Below are positions 43,847-51,828 of a DNA stretch of 64,000 bases, piece by piece. The stretch lies in assembly GCF_013385985.1 (NCBI RefSeq), contig NZ_JACAOY010000012.1, positions 536,064 through 600,063 of the forward strand, in the 5' to 3' direction. The notes under the pieces were generated by a model. That model was not told the origin of the DNA. It saw nothing but the letters and a program-made list of their open reading frames with translations, and ran no database searches. Source of the DNA: Pseudomonas sp. B6002. GTDB lineage: Bacteria > Pseudomonadota > Gammaproteobacteria > Pseudomonadales > Pseudomonadaceae. Every line of letters starts with the position of its first letter. Position 1 is the first letter of the stretch. Both the position numbers and the translations under genes were made by a program.

Positions 43847-45943
43847 TCAGAACCCGCTTTCCCGAACCCCCAACGCCGCTGCCCGTCGCCAGGCCACGCC
43901 CAGCACTGACTCGCTGCGCCCTTGCAGCACCACCACGCCGCGCAACGGTTGGTGTGGGGTTTCGATCGTTTGCACACTTTTCAACCGCGCGCCGTACTGG
44001 GCCTGCACCGGCTCCGGACGCTGGTTTTCATCGCGGCGCACGGCAATCGGCCCGTGGTGATCGGACGTCAGTGCCTCCTGGTCCAGATAGGCCACGCCGT
44101 TGGCGTCGATATCGGTCAATTCCACTGCGATGGCGGCGTGCATCGGGTCATCGGCGATAAACCGCCCGGTCGATCCTGGTGCAACCCGCCACAGTTCGGC
44201 TTCAGCCAGGTAACCGCGCAGGCGCGCGCCGTCTTCCACCACTCGCGCCAGCACGTCTTTGGGCGACAGCCAGCGACCCACGCTCAATTGCGGCAACACA
44301 TCGCGTACGGTGCCCGCGTGGGGGGCGCGCAACAGCAGACGCTCACGCTGGGCAGCCAACCCACGGTATTCGGCGAGGGCCTGTGACAGGCGTTGATCGT
44401 TGATGCCGGCGTCTGCCGCCGTTTCGCTGCGCCCGGCCTGGCGGCGCATTTGCAGCTGCAAAATCTCCACTTCACGGCGCACGATGCTTTGCCGGGCGTC
44501 CAGGTCCGGCGACTCCAGCTCCACCAGCACCTGGCCCTGGGTCACCACTTGGCCATCCACCACGCGCAATTGCTTGACCCGCGCCGCCACCGGCGCATGC
44601 AACGCGCTGGCCCGCCCGGCTTCAAGCATGGCGGGCAACTCCACCGCACTGCGCCACGGCACCACCAGCACCAGCACGATCAACGCCAGGCCCAAGCCGC
44701 TGAGCAGCACGCGGGGCGCGTGGGCCTGGCTGCGACGGCCCCACCATTCGCGCCACTCCTTGCAAATCGGCAGGAAGATGAACCACACCAGTTCCACCAG
44801 CATCAGGAAGATCCCCAGCAGCTTGAAGAACAGGTGATACACCGCCAGCGCAATCCCCAGGAACAACGCCGCCCGCCACAGCCACGACAGGTAGCCCCAC
44901 CACAGCAACCGCCGTTGCATCACCGGCGACCATGGTTCCGGCGCCGGCTCGCCGTAGCCGAACAGCGCCTCGCGCAGGCGCCAGCGGCACAGGGCAAAGG
45001 CGCGGCCTTGCAAATTGTCGACGCCCCATAAGTCGCTGATCAAAAAGTAACCATCAAAACGCATGAACGGGTTGAGGTTGATCGCCAGCGTCGTCAACCA
45101 CGTGGCGCTGGCCAGCATGAATGCGGCGGTGCGCGCCGGACCGTCCGGCAACAGTGACCAGGCCAGCAAGGCCACACACGCCAGCAGCAGTTCAGCCATC
45201 ACGCCACCGGCACCGATCATCAACCGTGCCCGGCGATCATTGACCCGCCAGGCGTCACTCACGTCGGTGTAGAACATCGGCAGCAACACCATGAACGCCA
45301 CGCCCATGCTCTGCACGCGACAACCGGCGCGCTTGGCCATAAACGCGTGGCCGAACTCATGGCATAACTTGGCAAAGAACAGCGCCACACCAAATGCGAG
45401 GGCGCCGCCCAGGCTGAACAGGTGCGGGAACGTCGCCAGGAAGCGCTGCCAATCGCGCGCAACCAAAAATATGCCCAGGCCCAGCACGATGGGCAAACCG
45501 TAGCGCAACAACCCCGGGCCGAAGCGCGCCAGCCATGGCCAGGCACGATTGAGAAACGCATCCGGCCGCCACAGCGGGATGCGGAAAAACAGGTATTGAT
45601 GCAGCAGCACCTGCCACAGGCTTTGCTTCTGGGCAGCGGCTTTATAGAGGTAGCTGGCGCGTTGTTCCGGGTCGAGAGCGGCGATCAGGTCGTGGGCGCG
45701 CAAGAAACCCAGCAGCTCTTCCACCTCGGAATCGCCCAGCGGCAAGCCCGGCTCGCGGTTGGCGGCTTGCAAGACTTTGTCCGGATCACCCAGCGACCAA
45801 TGGCGCAGCAGGCGAATGGCCGTAGCGCCCAATTTGAAATAGCGCCCGCGCACCGGGTCGGCCAGGGTCCAGCGGGGCGAACCATCCAGCGCCGGCCCAC
45901 TGCTGGACAGTTGCAGGTCGTCGCGCAGTTGAGGCAGGTTCAT
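43847..45943 (-). CDS. Site-2-protease-type M50 membrane protein fused to an HlyD domain
   Basis: About 698 residues. The N-terminal ~100 residues are soluble and helical, resembling a peptide-binding domain. A set of membrane helices follows, carrying the zinc site LCHEFGHAF (HEFGH at 195-199) and the second motif NLNPFMRFDGY (289-299). This is the M50 pattern, so catalysis is possible. After more helices comes a periplasmic HlyD-like part (about 430-640) with ALHAPVAARVKQLRVVDGQVVTQGQVL and a return half-motif RAPHAGTVRDVLP. It overlaps the upstream gene by 4 nt (ATGA). It probably joins an inner-membrane protease-like core to the adaptor in one export machine. Confidence 0.92.
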   Translation of the reverse strand: MNLPQLRDDLQLSSSGPALDGSPRWTLADPVRGRYFKLGATAIRLLRHWSLGDPDKVLQAANREPGLPLGDSEVEELLGFLRAHDLIAALDPEQRASYLYKAAAQKQSLWQVLLHQYLFFRIPLWRPDAFLNRAWPWLARFGPGLLRYGLPIVLGLGIFLVARDWQRFLATFPHLFSLGGALAFGVALFFAKLCHEFGHAFMAKRAGCRVQSMGVAFMVLLPMFYTDVSDAWRVNDRRARLMIGAGGVMAELLLACVALLAWSLLPDGPARTAAFMLASATWLTTLAINLNPFMRFDGYFLISDLWGVDNLQGRAFALCRWRLREALFGYGEPAPEPWSPVMQRRLLWWGYLSWLWRAALFLGIALAVYHLFFKLLGIFLMLVELVWFIFLPICKEWREWWGRRSQAHAPRVLLSGLGLALIVLVLVVPWRSAVELPAMLEAGRASALHAPVAARVKQLRVVDGQVVTQGQVLVELESPDLDARQSIVRREVEILQLQMRRQAGRSETAADAGINDQRLSQALAEYRGLAAQRERLLLRAPHAGTVRDVLPQLSVGRWLSPKDVLARVVEDGARLRGYLAEAELWRVAPGSTGRFIADDPMHAAIAVELTDIDANGVAYLDQEALTSDHHGPIAVRRDENQRPEPVQAQYGARLKSVQTIETPHQPLRGVVVLQGRSESVLGVAWRRAAALGVRESGF

Positions 45944-47262
45944 CAGAGGCCAACGCTCTGGCGTAGACCCGCCAGCGGCCGGCGCAACAGGTACAGCGCC
46001 AGCGGCGCGCGCTCACCATAGATCTTCGCCGTGCCGCGCAGGCCGATACGCGGCGGCGCGGCATCGAACTGCGCATCCAGGCGATAGGCCAATTGGCCGC
46101 CCGGCGTGGGCTGCGCTTCGTAGGCCGCGCGTTGCAGGGTGGCCAGGTAGCGTTGCAATGGGTCGCTGTCGAGAAACAGCGCGATTTGGGCGTTGGGCGC
46201 CAGGGCAATCGCATCGCCCACGGCCAGTTCGATGCGCAGCTCGGCCTGACCGGGGTCGGCGATCTGCAGCAAGCGTTCACCGGTTTGCACGGGTTTGCCG
46301 GTCCAACGCTCGGCGTCGGCAAAGACCGCAATACCGTCGCGCTCGGCGCGCACTTCGCTGCGCTTGAGCAGCTCACGGGCGTAGTCGCGTTCGGCGCGTT
46401 TTTGTTCGACGCGAGCGGCCAGCAGATCAATGCGCGAGCTGGATTCGGCATCGGCGAACGCGCGCTGGGCGTTGGCCTTGAGTTCGGCTTCCGCCACGCC
46501 CAGGGCGCGCGCGGCCACATCGGCCTGGGCGGTGAGGGTGGTGCTTTCAAAGCGCAGCAGCAGGTCGCCGGTTTTCACCGTCTGGTTGGGCTTGACCAGG
46601 AATTCAGCGATCACCCCATCCAGGGGTGCTGCTACGACCTGACCGGCCAGTGGCACCACTTCGGCTGGCGCCAATACCGACTGGCGCACCGGAATCAGCA
46701 GCATCAACAGCAACGCGACCACCACCAGCACCTGGCGTTTGCGCGTCAGGCGCAGGCGCCACGGCCGGCGCGGTTGCAGCGCATGCCAGGCATGGCTGTA
46801 GGTGCCGCCCAATTGCGAAAGCAATACTTGCTCGGCCGGGTTCCACGGCGTATCCCGTGCCAACCACAGGCCGCCGAACACTTGGTTTTGAGGGTCGATC
46901 AACGGCAACCAGAACACATGGGCGGCCGATAAGCTCTGCCAGTCGGCTTGCACCGCATCGCTCAATGGCTCGGCAGGCACCACCCGCGCCGTCGCGCCCA
47001 AACCCTGGGCGTGCAACTGCGCCACCGCCTGCTCGACAAATGCCACGAACGGCGCATTCGGATCGACACTGCTCACCGCCGTCACCGCCTGCACTTTGCC
47101 GGCGATCAGCAAGGCGGCATGGCGATAACCGAACAGCGGCTGCCCATCGTTGACCAGGCTGTAGGCCAGTTGCTCGGTGGTACGCGCGGCGCGGGTCTGG
47201 CGCTCAAGGTCGAGGAACTGCGCGAACACCCGCTCGGTGTTGCCCGGGATCGGTGCGTTCAT
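45943..47262 (-). CDS. GAF-like domain plus HlyD membrane adaptor
   Basis: About 439 residues. The N-terminal 160 residues are soluble and resemble a GAF domain (RTTEQLAYSLVNDGQPLFGYRHAALLI...FGGLWLARD). A single membrane helix follows (about 176-191, VLVVVALLLMLLIPVR), then an HlyD-type periplasmic part with APLDGVIAEFLVKPNQTVKTGDLL and a coiled-coil hairpin. A cytoplasmic sensor joined to a secretion adaptor is unusual and may gate export by a small ligand. It overlaps both neighbours as ATGA, so the three HlyD-containing proteins should be made together. Confidence 0.9.
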   Translation of the reverse strand: MNAPIPGNTERVFAQFLDLERQTRAARTTEQLAYSLVNDGQPLFGYRHAALLIAGKVQAVTAVSSVDPNAPFVAFVEQAVAQLHAQGLGATARVVPAEPLSDAVQADWQSLSAAHVFWLPLIDPQNQVFGGLWLARDTPWNPAEQVLLSQLGGTYSHAWHALQPRRPWRLRLTRKRQVLVVVALLLMLLIPVRQSVLAPAEVVPLAGQVVAAPLDGVIAEFLVKPNQTVKTGDLLLRFESTTLTAQADVAARALGVAEAELKANAQRAFADAESSSRIDLLAARVEQKRAERDYARELLKRSEVRAERDGIAVFADAERWTGKPVQTGERLLQIADPGQAELRIELAVGDAIALAPNAQIALFLDSDPLQRYLATLQRAAYEAQPTPGGQLAYRLDAQFDAAPPRIGLRGTAKIYGERAPLALYLLRRPLAGLRQSVGL

Positions 47263-48032
47263 TGCAGTTGGGCGAAGTGCGCGGTGCCGCTCATGCCGGC
47301 CATCAAGCCTGTGGCATTGGGCAGAGTGGCGACCAACAGCAGCGTCTGGCTGCCCTCATCGATACGCGCGCCGAGGCGCTTGACCGTGGCGCTGAACGCC
47401 TGGCCGGTTTCGTCGGGGGTGAAGTTGAAGGTCTGGCCGGGCTTGAGTTTGGCCATCCAGCTTGACGGCACCAACAGGTGAATTTCCAGGCTGCGGTTGT
47501 CGACGATTTCCAGCAGCGGCGCGCCCGCCGACACGCTCTCGTAGCGCTGGACCTTGCGCTGCACCACTTGGCCGTCATACGGCGCCAGCACGCTGCAGCG
47601 CTTGACCTGCACCTGGTACACCTGGGACTGAGCTTGAGTTTCGGTGAGCTTGGCTTCGGCGCGGGCCACTTCAAAACGCCCGACGGAATTGAGCGCCGCC
47701 AATTGCTTGTTGTGGGCCAGTTCTTCACCGGCGCCACGGCTGGCGGCTTGGGCGGCGTTGAGCTGGGCCTGGTAGGCCGAGCAGTCAAAACGCGCCAGGG
47801 TGTCGCCTTTCTTGAACGATTCGCCCTCGCTGAACGGCAGCTCGACGATACGCCCCGACAGCTCGCTGGCCAGCATCGCCTGGTCGCGGGCGCGCAATAC
47901 GCCACGGGCCTCGCTGCTGGCGCTGGCTGCGGCGGCGGCCGGCTGATCCAGTAATGGGTCCTGGGCCAGGGCCAACGGTGCAATGCCCATCCAGCAGGAA
48001 AATCCGAACACCCATCCACGTAACGGCTTCAT
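47259..48032 (-). CDS. Periplasmic HlyD-type adaptor protein
   Basis: About 257 residues. A signal peptide (MKPLRGWVFGFSCWMGIAPL to ALA) is followed by a short linker. The first lipoyl half-motif (MLASELSGRIVELPFSEGESFKKGDTL), a short coiled coil (about 85-145), the return half (VLAPYDGQVVQRKV) and a barrel domain come next. It resembles RND-type membrane fusion proteins but is shorter. It is the first gene of the exporter-like operon with a GGGAGG ribosome site, and the motif AATTGCCACTA lies 48 nt upstream. Confidence 0.9.
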   Translation of the reverse strand: MKPLRGWVFGFSCWMGIAPLALAQDPLLDQPAAAAASASSEARGVLRARDQAMLASELSGRIVELPFSEGESFKKGDTLARFDCSAYQAQLNAAQAASRGAGEELAHNKQLAALNSVGRFEVARAEAKLTETQAQSQVYQVQVKRCSVLAPYDGQVVQRKVQRYESVSAGAPLLEIVDNRSLEIHLLVPSSWMAKLKPGQTFNFTPDETGQAFSATVKRLGARIDEGSQTLLLVATLPNATGLMAGMSGTAHFAQLQ

Positions 48033-48079
48033 ACGATCGACCTCCCTGACGATGTCCGCAGTCTAGGGCAGAGAGGTTA

Positions 48080-48090
48080 AATTGCCACTA
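48080..48090 (-). promoter_or_regulatory. AATTGCCACTA motif upstream of the HlyD-type operon
   Basis: It is identical to 40531-40541 upstream of the sulfotransferase, in the same orientation and at a similar distance (48 versus 54 nt) from the start codon. It is followed by a related inverted arm (AGAGG). Regulator unknown. Confidence 0.4.
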
Positions 48091-48195
48091 CTAAAAATCG
48101 GACAAATCAGCATTTTGTGTGGGCATTCACCGAAGAGGCTGTCGGATCAAGCTATGATTGCGGCCCCTCCAAGGACTCAGGATCAAGGACACGTC

Positions 48196-50367
48196 ATGCG
48201 CATCGGTTTTCTGTCACCCCTGGCGCTGGCCCTGCTGGCCGGCACTTCCCTGCAGGCCCAGGCCAGTTCCGACGACTCGTGCTACCCGGATTGGCGGGTG
48301 TCGCGCAGCAGCCTGGACACCTGCAGCAACCTGCCCTTCCTGAGCCCGGGCAATGACAGCCGGGTGAACCTGCGTTTGTTGCTGGCCGATAAGAAAACCG
48401 CACCCTTGACGCCGAATGCCCTGAATGACGATGACCTGGCCCAAGGCTTCGGCCCGGTGCCGTTCCCGGTGTACCGCCTGGCGCACCATGCAGACAACAG
48501 CACCGAGCCCGACGACGGCCCGGACGATTCGCGCACCGCTGAACTCGACACCTTGCTCGGCCCGCTGGGCATCAAGCGCGACGAGTACAAAACCGCCGGC
48601 GAAGCCTTCCTCAATGGCGAAGGCAGCCGCTGCCGCAGCAACGACGATGACAGCGCCACCGCGTTCATCAGCCAGGTGGTCAAAGCCGACATGCCTGCGC
48701 CCGAACGCGAATTGCTGGTCAAGGCCCGCCTGCAACTGCTGACCACCTGCGACTGGGACGGCCCGGTGGTGGCAGACCCGCAACAGATCCAGTCCGCCGA
48801 CGGCCAAGTGCTGCGCGACTACCTGCAAGCCGCCGCCGACTTCTACAGCGGCCGCTTCGCCGAGGCGTCCAGCGGCTTCACGGCGGCCGGCAAAAGCGCG
48901 TTGCCGTGGCTGAAGGAAGCCGCGCAGTACATGACTGCGCGCACTGCGCTTAACAGCGCCCAGGCCAACGCCTACGACGAAGACGGCATGCCGCACCTGG
49001 ACCGTGTGGATAAGTCCGCCCTGGCCGAGGCCGAGCAGGGTTTCGACAGCTACCTGAAGGCTTATCCACAGGGCACCTACAGCACCTCCGCACGGGGCCT
49101 GTTGCGCCGGGTGTACTGGTTGGCCAACGACAACAGCAAGCTGGCCGACGCGTTTGCCTGGCAAATGACCCAGGCGACCGACGCGCAGCGCAACGTGTCG
49201 GTGGATGAGTTGGTGGAAGAGGCTGACCTCAAGCTGCTGATGGTCAACAGCGAGACCGTCAAGACGCCGATGATCCAGCTGGTCAGCGACCTGATGGTGA
49301 TGCGCGGCGGCAACCAGCCGAGCCTCAGCCGTGCAGACATCGAGCAGCAAAAAGCGGTGTTTGCCAGCGAGCCGGAACTCTACGACTACCTGTTGGCGGT
49401 GAATGCACTGTACACCGAGCAGCAGCCCGACGCCGCCCTCAAGCTGTTGCCGCAGAACGTGCCGTCGAGCCTGAATTACTTCGCCTTCAGCCAGCAGACC
49501 CTGCGCGCCCTGGCCCTGGAAGCCAAACAAGACTGGAAAGGCGCCGAGGCCTTGTGGCTGCAACTGCTGCCGCTGGCAACACTGCCACTGCAACGCGACC
49601 AGCTGGAATTGGCCCTGGCGATGAACTACGAACGCAGCGGCCAGTTGGCCAAGGTGTTTGCCGCCAACTCGCCGATAGGCGCCAAGCAGGTGCGTTACAT
49701 CCTGCTGCGCAACATCGCAGGCCCCGACCTGCTGCGCCAGCAGATCGCCAAGGCCAGCGACCCGCTAGAGCGCGAGACCGCCCAGTTCGTGCTGCTCTAT
49801 AAAGACTTGCTGCGCGGCCAGTACGCGACATTCGCCGACGACCTCAAGCAACTGCCCGCCTCGGCCCCCGAGGACAAGTTGGGCACCAGCCTGGGTTACA
49901 TCTACAGCGCCAGCCAGACCTTGAAGCTGTTCCAGTGGAACGGCGACAAGGCCGAGTCGGGCTACGCCTGCCCGAGCATTGCGCAAACCGCCGCCACCTT
50001 GCAGGCCGACGGCAAGAGCCCACAGGCGCTGAACTGCCTGGGTGAGTTCATCCTGCGCAACAACCTCGACGGCATGCCACTGGAACAAGCCCGTGCAGCG
50101 GGCAGCCTGGGCAGCACCGCGTCGCAGTTCAAAGGCGAAACCTTTTCGCGGCTCGACGGCTACAAGCAAGTGATCGGCAACGCCAAGGCGTCGAAGAACG
50201 ATAAGGCCTACGCGCTGTTCCGCGCCATCAATTGCTACGCGCCGGCCGGCTACAACAGTTGCGGCGGCGTTGATGTAGAGCCGGCCGTGCGTAAAGCCTG
50301 GTTCCGCCAGCTCAAGAGCGGTTTCGCCGACACCCAGTGGGGCAAATCGCTGCAGTACTACTGGTGA
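48196..50367 (+). CDS. Periplasmic helical-repeat protein of unknown function
   Basis: About 723 residues. A signal peptide (MRIGFLSPLALALLAGTSLQAQA) has its ATG at 48196, with AAGGA 9 nt upstream. An in-frame ATG at 48082 would precede it by 38 residues. The mature protein is largely helical with TPR/Sel1-like stretches (for example AEAEQGFDSYLKAYPQGTY) and several Cys residues (DDSCYPDW, LNCLGE, INCYAPAGYNSCGG). I recognise no catalytic domain. The next gene overlaps its stop as GTGA and encodes a DUF3142 protein, so the two are a functional pair, probably in the periplasm or cell envelope. It runs divergently from the HlyD-type operon. Confidence 0.85.
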   Translation: MRIGFLSPLALALLAGTSLQAQASSDDSCYPDWRVSRSSLDTCSNLPFLSPGNDSRVNLRLLLADKKTAPLTPNALNDDDLAQGFGPVPFPVYRLAHHADNSTEPDDGPDDSRTAELDTLLGPLGIKRDEYKTAGEAFLNGEGSRCRSNDDDSATAFISQVVKADMPAPERELLVKARLQLLTTCDWDGPVVADPQQIQSADGQVLRDYLQAAADFYSGRFAEASSGFTAAGKSALPWLKEAAQYMTARTALNSAQANAYDEDGMPHLDRVDKSALAEAEQGFDSYLKAYPQGTYSTSARGLLRRVYWLANDNSKLADAFAWQMTQATDAQRNVSVDELVEEADLKLLMVNSETVKTPMIQLVSDLMVMRGGNQPSLSRADIEQQKAVFASEPELYDYLLAVNALYTEQQPDAALKLLPQNVPSSLNYFAFSQQTLRALALEAKQDWKGAEALWLQLLPLATLPLQRDQLELALAMNYERSGQLAKVFAANSPIGAKQVRYILLRNIAGPDLLRQQIAKASDPLERETAQFVLLYKDLLRGQYATFADDLKQLPASAPEDKLGTSLGYIYSASQTLKLFQWNGDKAESGYACPSIAQTAATLQADGKSPQALNCLGEFILRNNLDGMPLEQARAAGSLGSTASQFKGETFSRLDGYKQVIGNAKASKNDKAYALFRAINCYAPAGYNSCGGVDVEPAVRKAWFRQLKSGFADTQWGKSLQYYW

Positions 50368-51068
50368 AGCACCTGTGGCTGGGCTTGCTCCTGTTGGCAA
50401 GCCCGGTGTTCGGCGCCGTCGTTGCCAGCGACTATGACGCCTTCTGGCTGTGGAGCGGCGTGACGCCCCAGCCGGTGCTCAAGCAGGCCAACACCCTGTA
50501 CATCCTCCAGGGCCAGATCAACTCAACGCGCCGGGCGCCGGCGCGCGGCGTGCAGCTTATCGCCCAAGGCATGAGCGTGCCGCGCCTCACCCGTGGCGAG
50601 GTCTGGGTGGTGTACCGCGCCCATACCCTGCACTGGCCCGAGCGGGTCTACACCCAACTGCTCGGCCAGGTGCAACGCTGGCGTGACGCGGGCAACCCGG
50701 TGGTCGGCATCCAGATCGACTTCGACGCCCGTACCCAATACCTGCACGAATACGCCGACTTCCTGCGCGACTTGCGCCAACGCCTGCCGGCCGACCTGCG
50801 CCTGAGCATCACCGGCCTGATGGACTGGAGCAGCAACGCCGACCCCGCCGCCATCGCCCAGCTCAAAGGCGTGGTGGATGAGGTGGTTGTGCAGACTTAT
50901 CAAGGGCGGCACAGCATTCCGGACTACGCGGCGTATTTGCCACGGATGAACCGCTTGGGGGTGCCGTTCAAGATCGGGTTGATTCAGGGCGGGGTTTGGA
51001 AGGAGCCGGGGTACCTGAAGGGAAGTGAATGGTTTCGGGGGTATGTGGTTTTTTTGCAGAATCGTTGA
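50364..51068 (+). CDS. DUF3142 domain protein with signal peptide
   Basis: About 234 residues, starting with GTG at 50364 that overlaps the upstream stop (GTGA). A signal peptide (MKHLWLGLLLLASPVFGAV) is followed by a DUF3142 region. It shows YDAFWLWSGVTPQPVL, GIQIDFDA near 115 (two acidic residues at a TIM-barrel strand end, glycoside-hydrolase-like) and LSITGLMDWSS. This fold resembles TIM-barrel sugar hydrolases, but activity is unproven. It is co-transcribed with the repeat protein upstream. The next gene, 70 nt downstream, belongs to a different A+T-rich cassette. Confidence 0.82.
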   Translation: MKHLWLGLLLLASPVFGAVVASDYDAFWLWSGVTPQPVLKQANTLYILQGQINSTRRAPARGVQLIAQGMSVPRLTRGEVWVVYRAHTLHWPERVYTQLLGQVQRWRDAGNPVVGIQIDFDARTQYLHEYADFLRDLRQRLPADLRLSITGLMDWSSNADPAAIAQLKGVVDEVVVQTYQGRHSIPDYAAYLPRMNRLGVPFKIGLIQGGVWKEPGYLKGSEWFRGYVVFLQNR

Positions 51069-51094
51069 CATTTATGGCAACTCCATGCAAGAAA

Positions 51095-51122
51095 GTGTCC
51101 TCTGTCCGCGGACAGAGGACAC
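51095..51122. promoter_or_regulatory. 28-bp perfect palindrome before the HTH-NTase-PP2C cassette
   Basis: The half-site GTGTCCTCTGTCCG is followed by its exact complement. It lies 27 nt after the DUF3142 stop and 16 nt before the regulator ATG. There is no T-run, so an autoregulatory operator fits better than a terminator. Confidence 0.6.
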
Positions 51123-51138
51123 ATACCTTTGGAGCCCC

Positions 51139-51828
51139 ATGAAAAGTCAAGACATTGTGGTCCTATTCAAATTAATAAGCCTGGAGTTCCAAGCCAAAGG
51201 GGAGCGCGTGAAAAAGCGAAAGTTCTCTGTGGAAAAAGAGAACGCGTCCCTCGGGTTTCAAAGTCTTCCGGAATACATTCAAGATTTCGAGACCATTCTA
51301 CTTTCTTCATTTGATGACTGGCGGGGCTGGGATGACGTTGATGAAGACTCCGAAAAAAGCAGCCAACACAATTACTCGGTGAGGGCTTTGTCTTCTGCAC
51401 TGGGTCTTAGCAAAACCGAAGTTTCTTCATCCCTGAATCGCTGCAGGGACATTGGATTGATTTACACGAATCACACTGACGGCCTACCTCTGGTAAGAAA
51501 CAAAGCGCTGCTTGACCTGGTCACCTACAGCATTCGCTATATTTTCCCGGTTAAACCAGGCCCTATCGTGCGGGGTATTCCGACGGCTTTCGCCGCGCCG
51601 ATCCTGGCAGGCAAGGTCATAAGTGGCGGCGATCTCATTCCCGTCTGGCCAGACGCCTACGGAAAAAGCAAAGGACAGGAAATCACGCCTCTCTACAGAA
51701 CCGTTCCCGGCGCCGTGAAAAAAGACGAGCTTCTCTACCACTTCCTCGCTCTCGTCGACGCCATCCGCATTGGCGGCCCGCGCGAAACAAAAATTGCTGA
51801 CGCAATGCTTCGGGAGTGGATCTTGTGA
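51139..51828 (+). CDS. Winged-helix regulator, candidate antitoxin of the cassette
   Basis: About 229 residues, cytoplasmic. The N-terminus is mixed helical. Residues 79-110 (YSVRALSSALGLSKTEVSSS, then LNRCRDIGLIY) form a helix-turn-helix with the spacing of a winged helix. The C-terminal half has the recurrent pattern GIPTAFAAPIL, PVWPDAYGKSKGQEI, TPLYRTVPGA and LLYHFLALVDAIRIGGPRE. This pattern is known to me from MarR-like proteins encoded next to AbiEii-type nucleotidyltransferases. GGAG lies 4-5 nt before the ATG. It overlaps the next gene as GTGA. It probably binds the palindrome just upstream and may act as the antitoxin. Confidence 0.82.
   Translation: MKSQDIVVLFKLISLEFQAKGERVKKRKFSVEKENASLGFQSLPEYIQDFETILLSSFDDWRGWDDVDEDSEKSSQHNYSVRALSSALGLSKTEVSSSLNRCRDIGLIYTNHTDGLPLVRNKALLDLVTYSIRYIFPVKPGPIVRGIPTAFAAPILAGKVISGGDLIPVWPDAYGKSKGQEITPLYRTVPGAVKKDELLYHFLALVDAIRIGGPRETKIADAMLREWIL

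Noticed and set aside
31977-48032. Ordinary type I secretion system
   Set aside because: A TolC-like protein and HlyD proteins are present, but no ABC ATPase gene was found in the locus and the surface protein lacks obvious RTX repeats.
48060-48110. Sigma-54 promoter (TGGCA...GC) at the shared motif
   Set aside because: The spacing between the GG and GC elements is wrong (about 15 instead of 10 bases).
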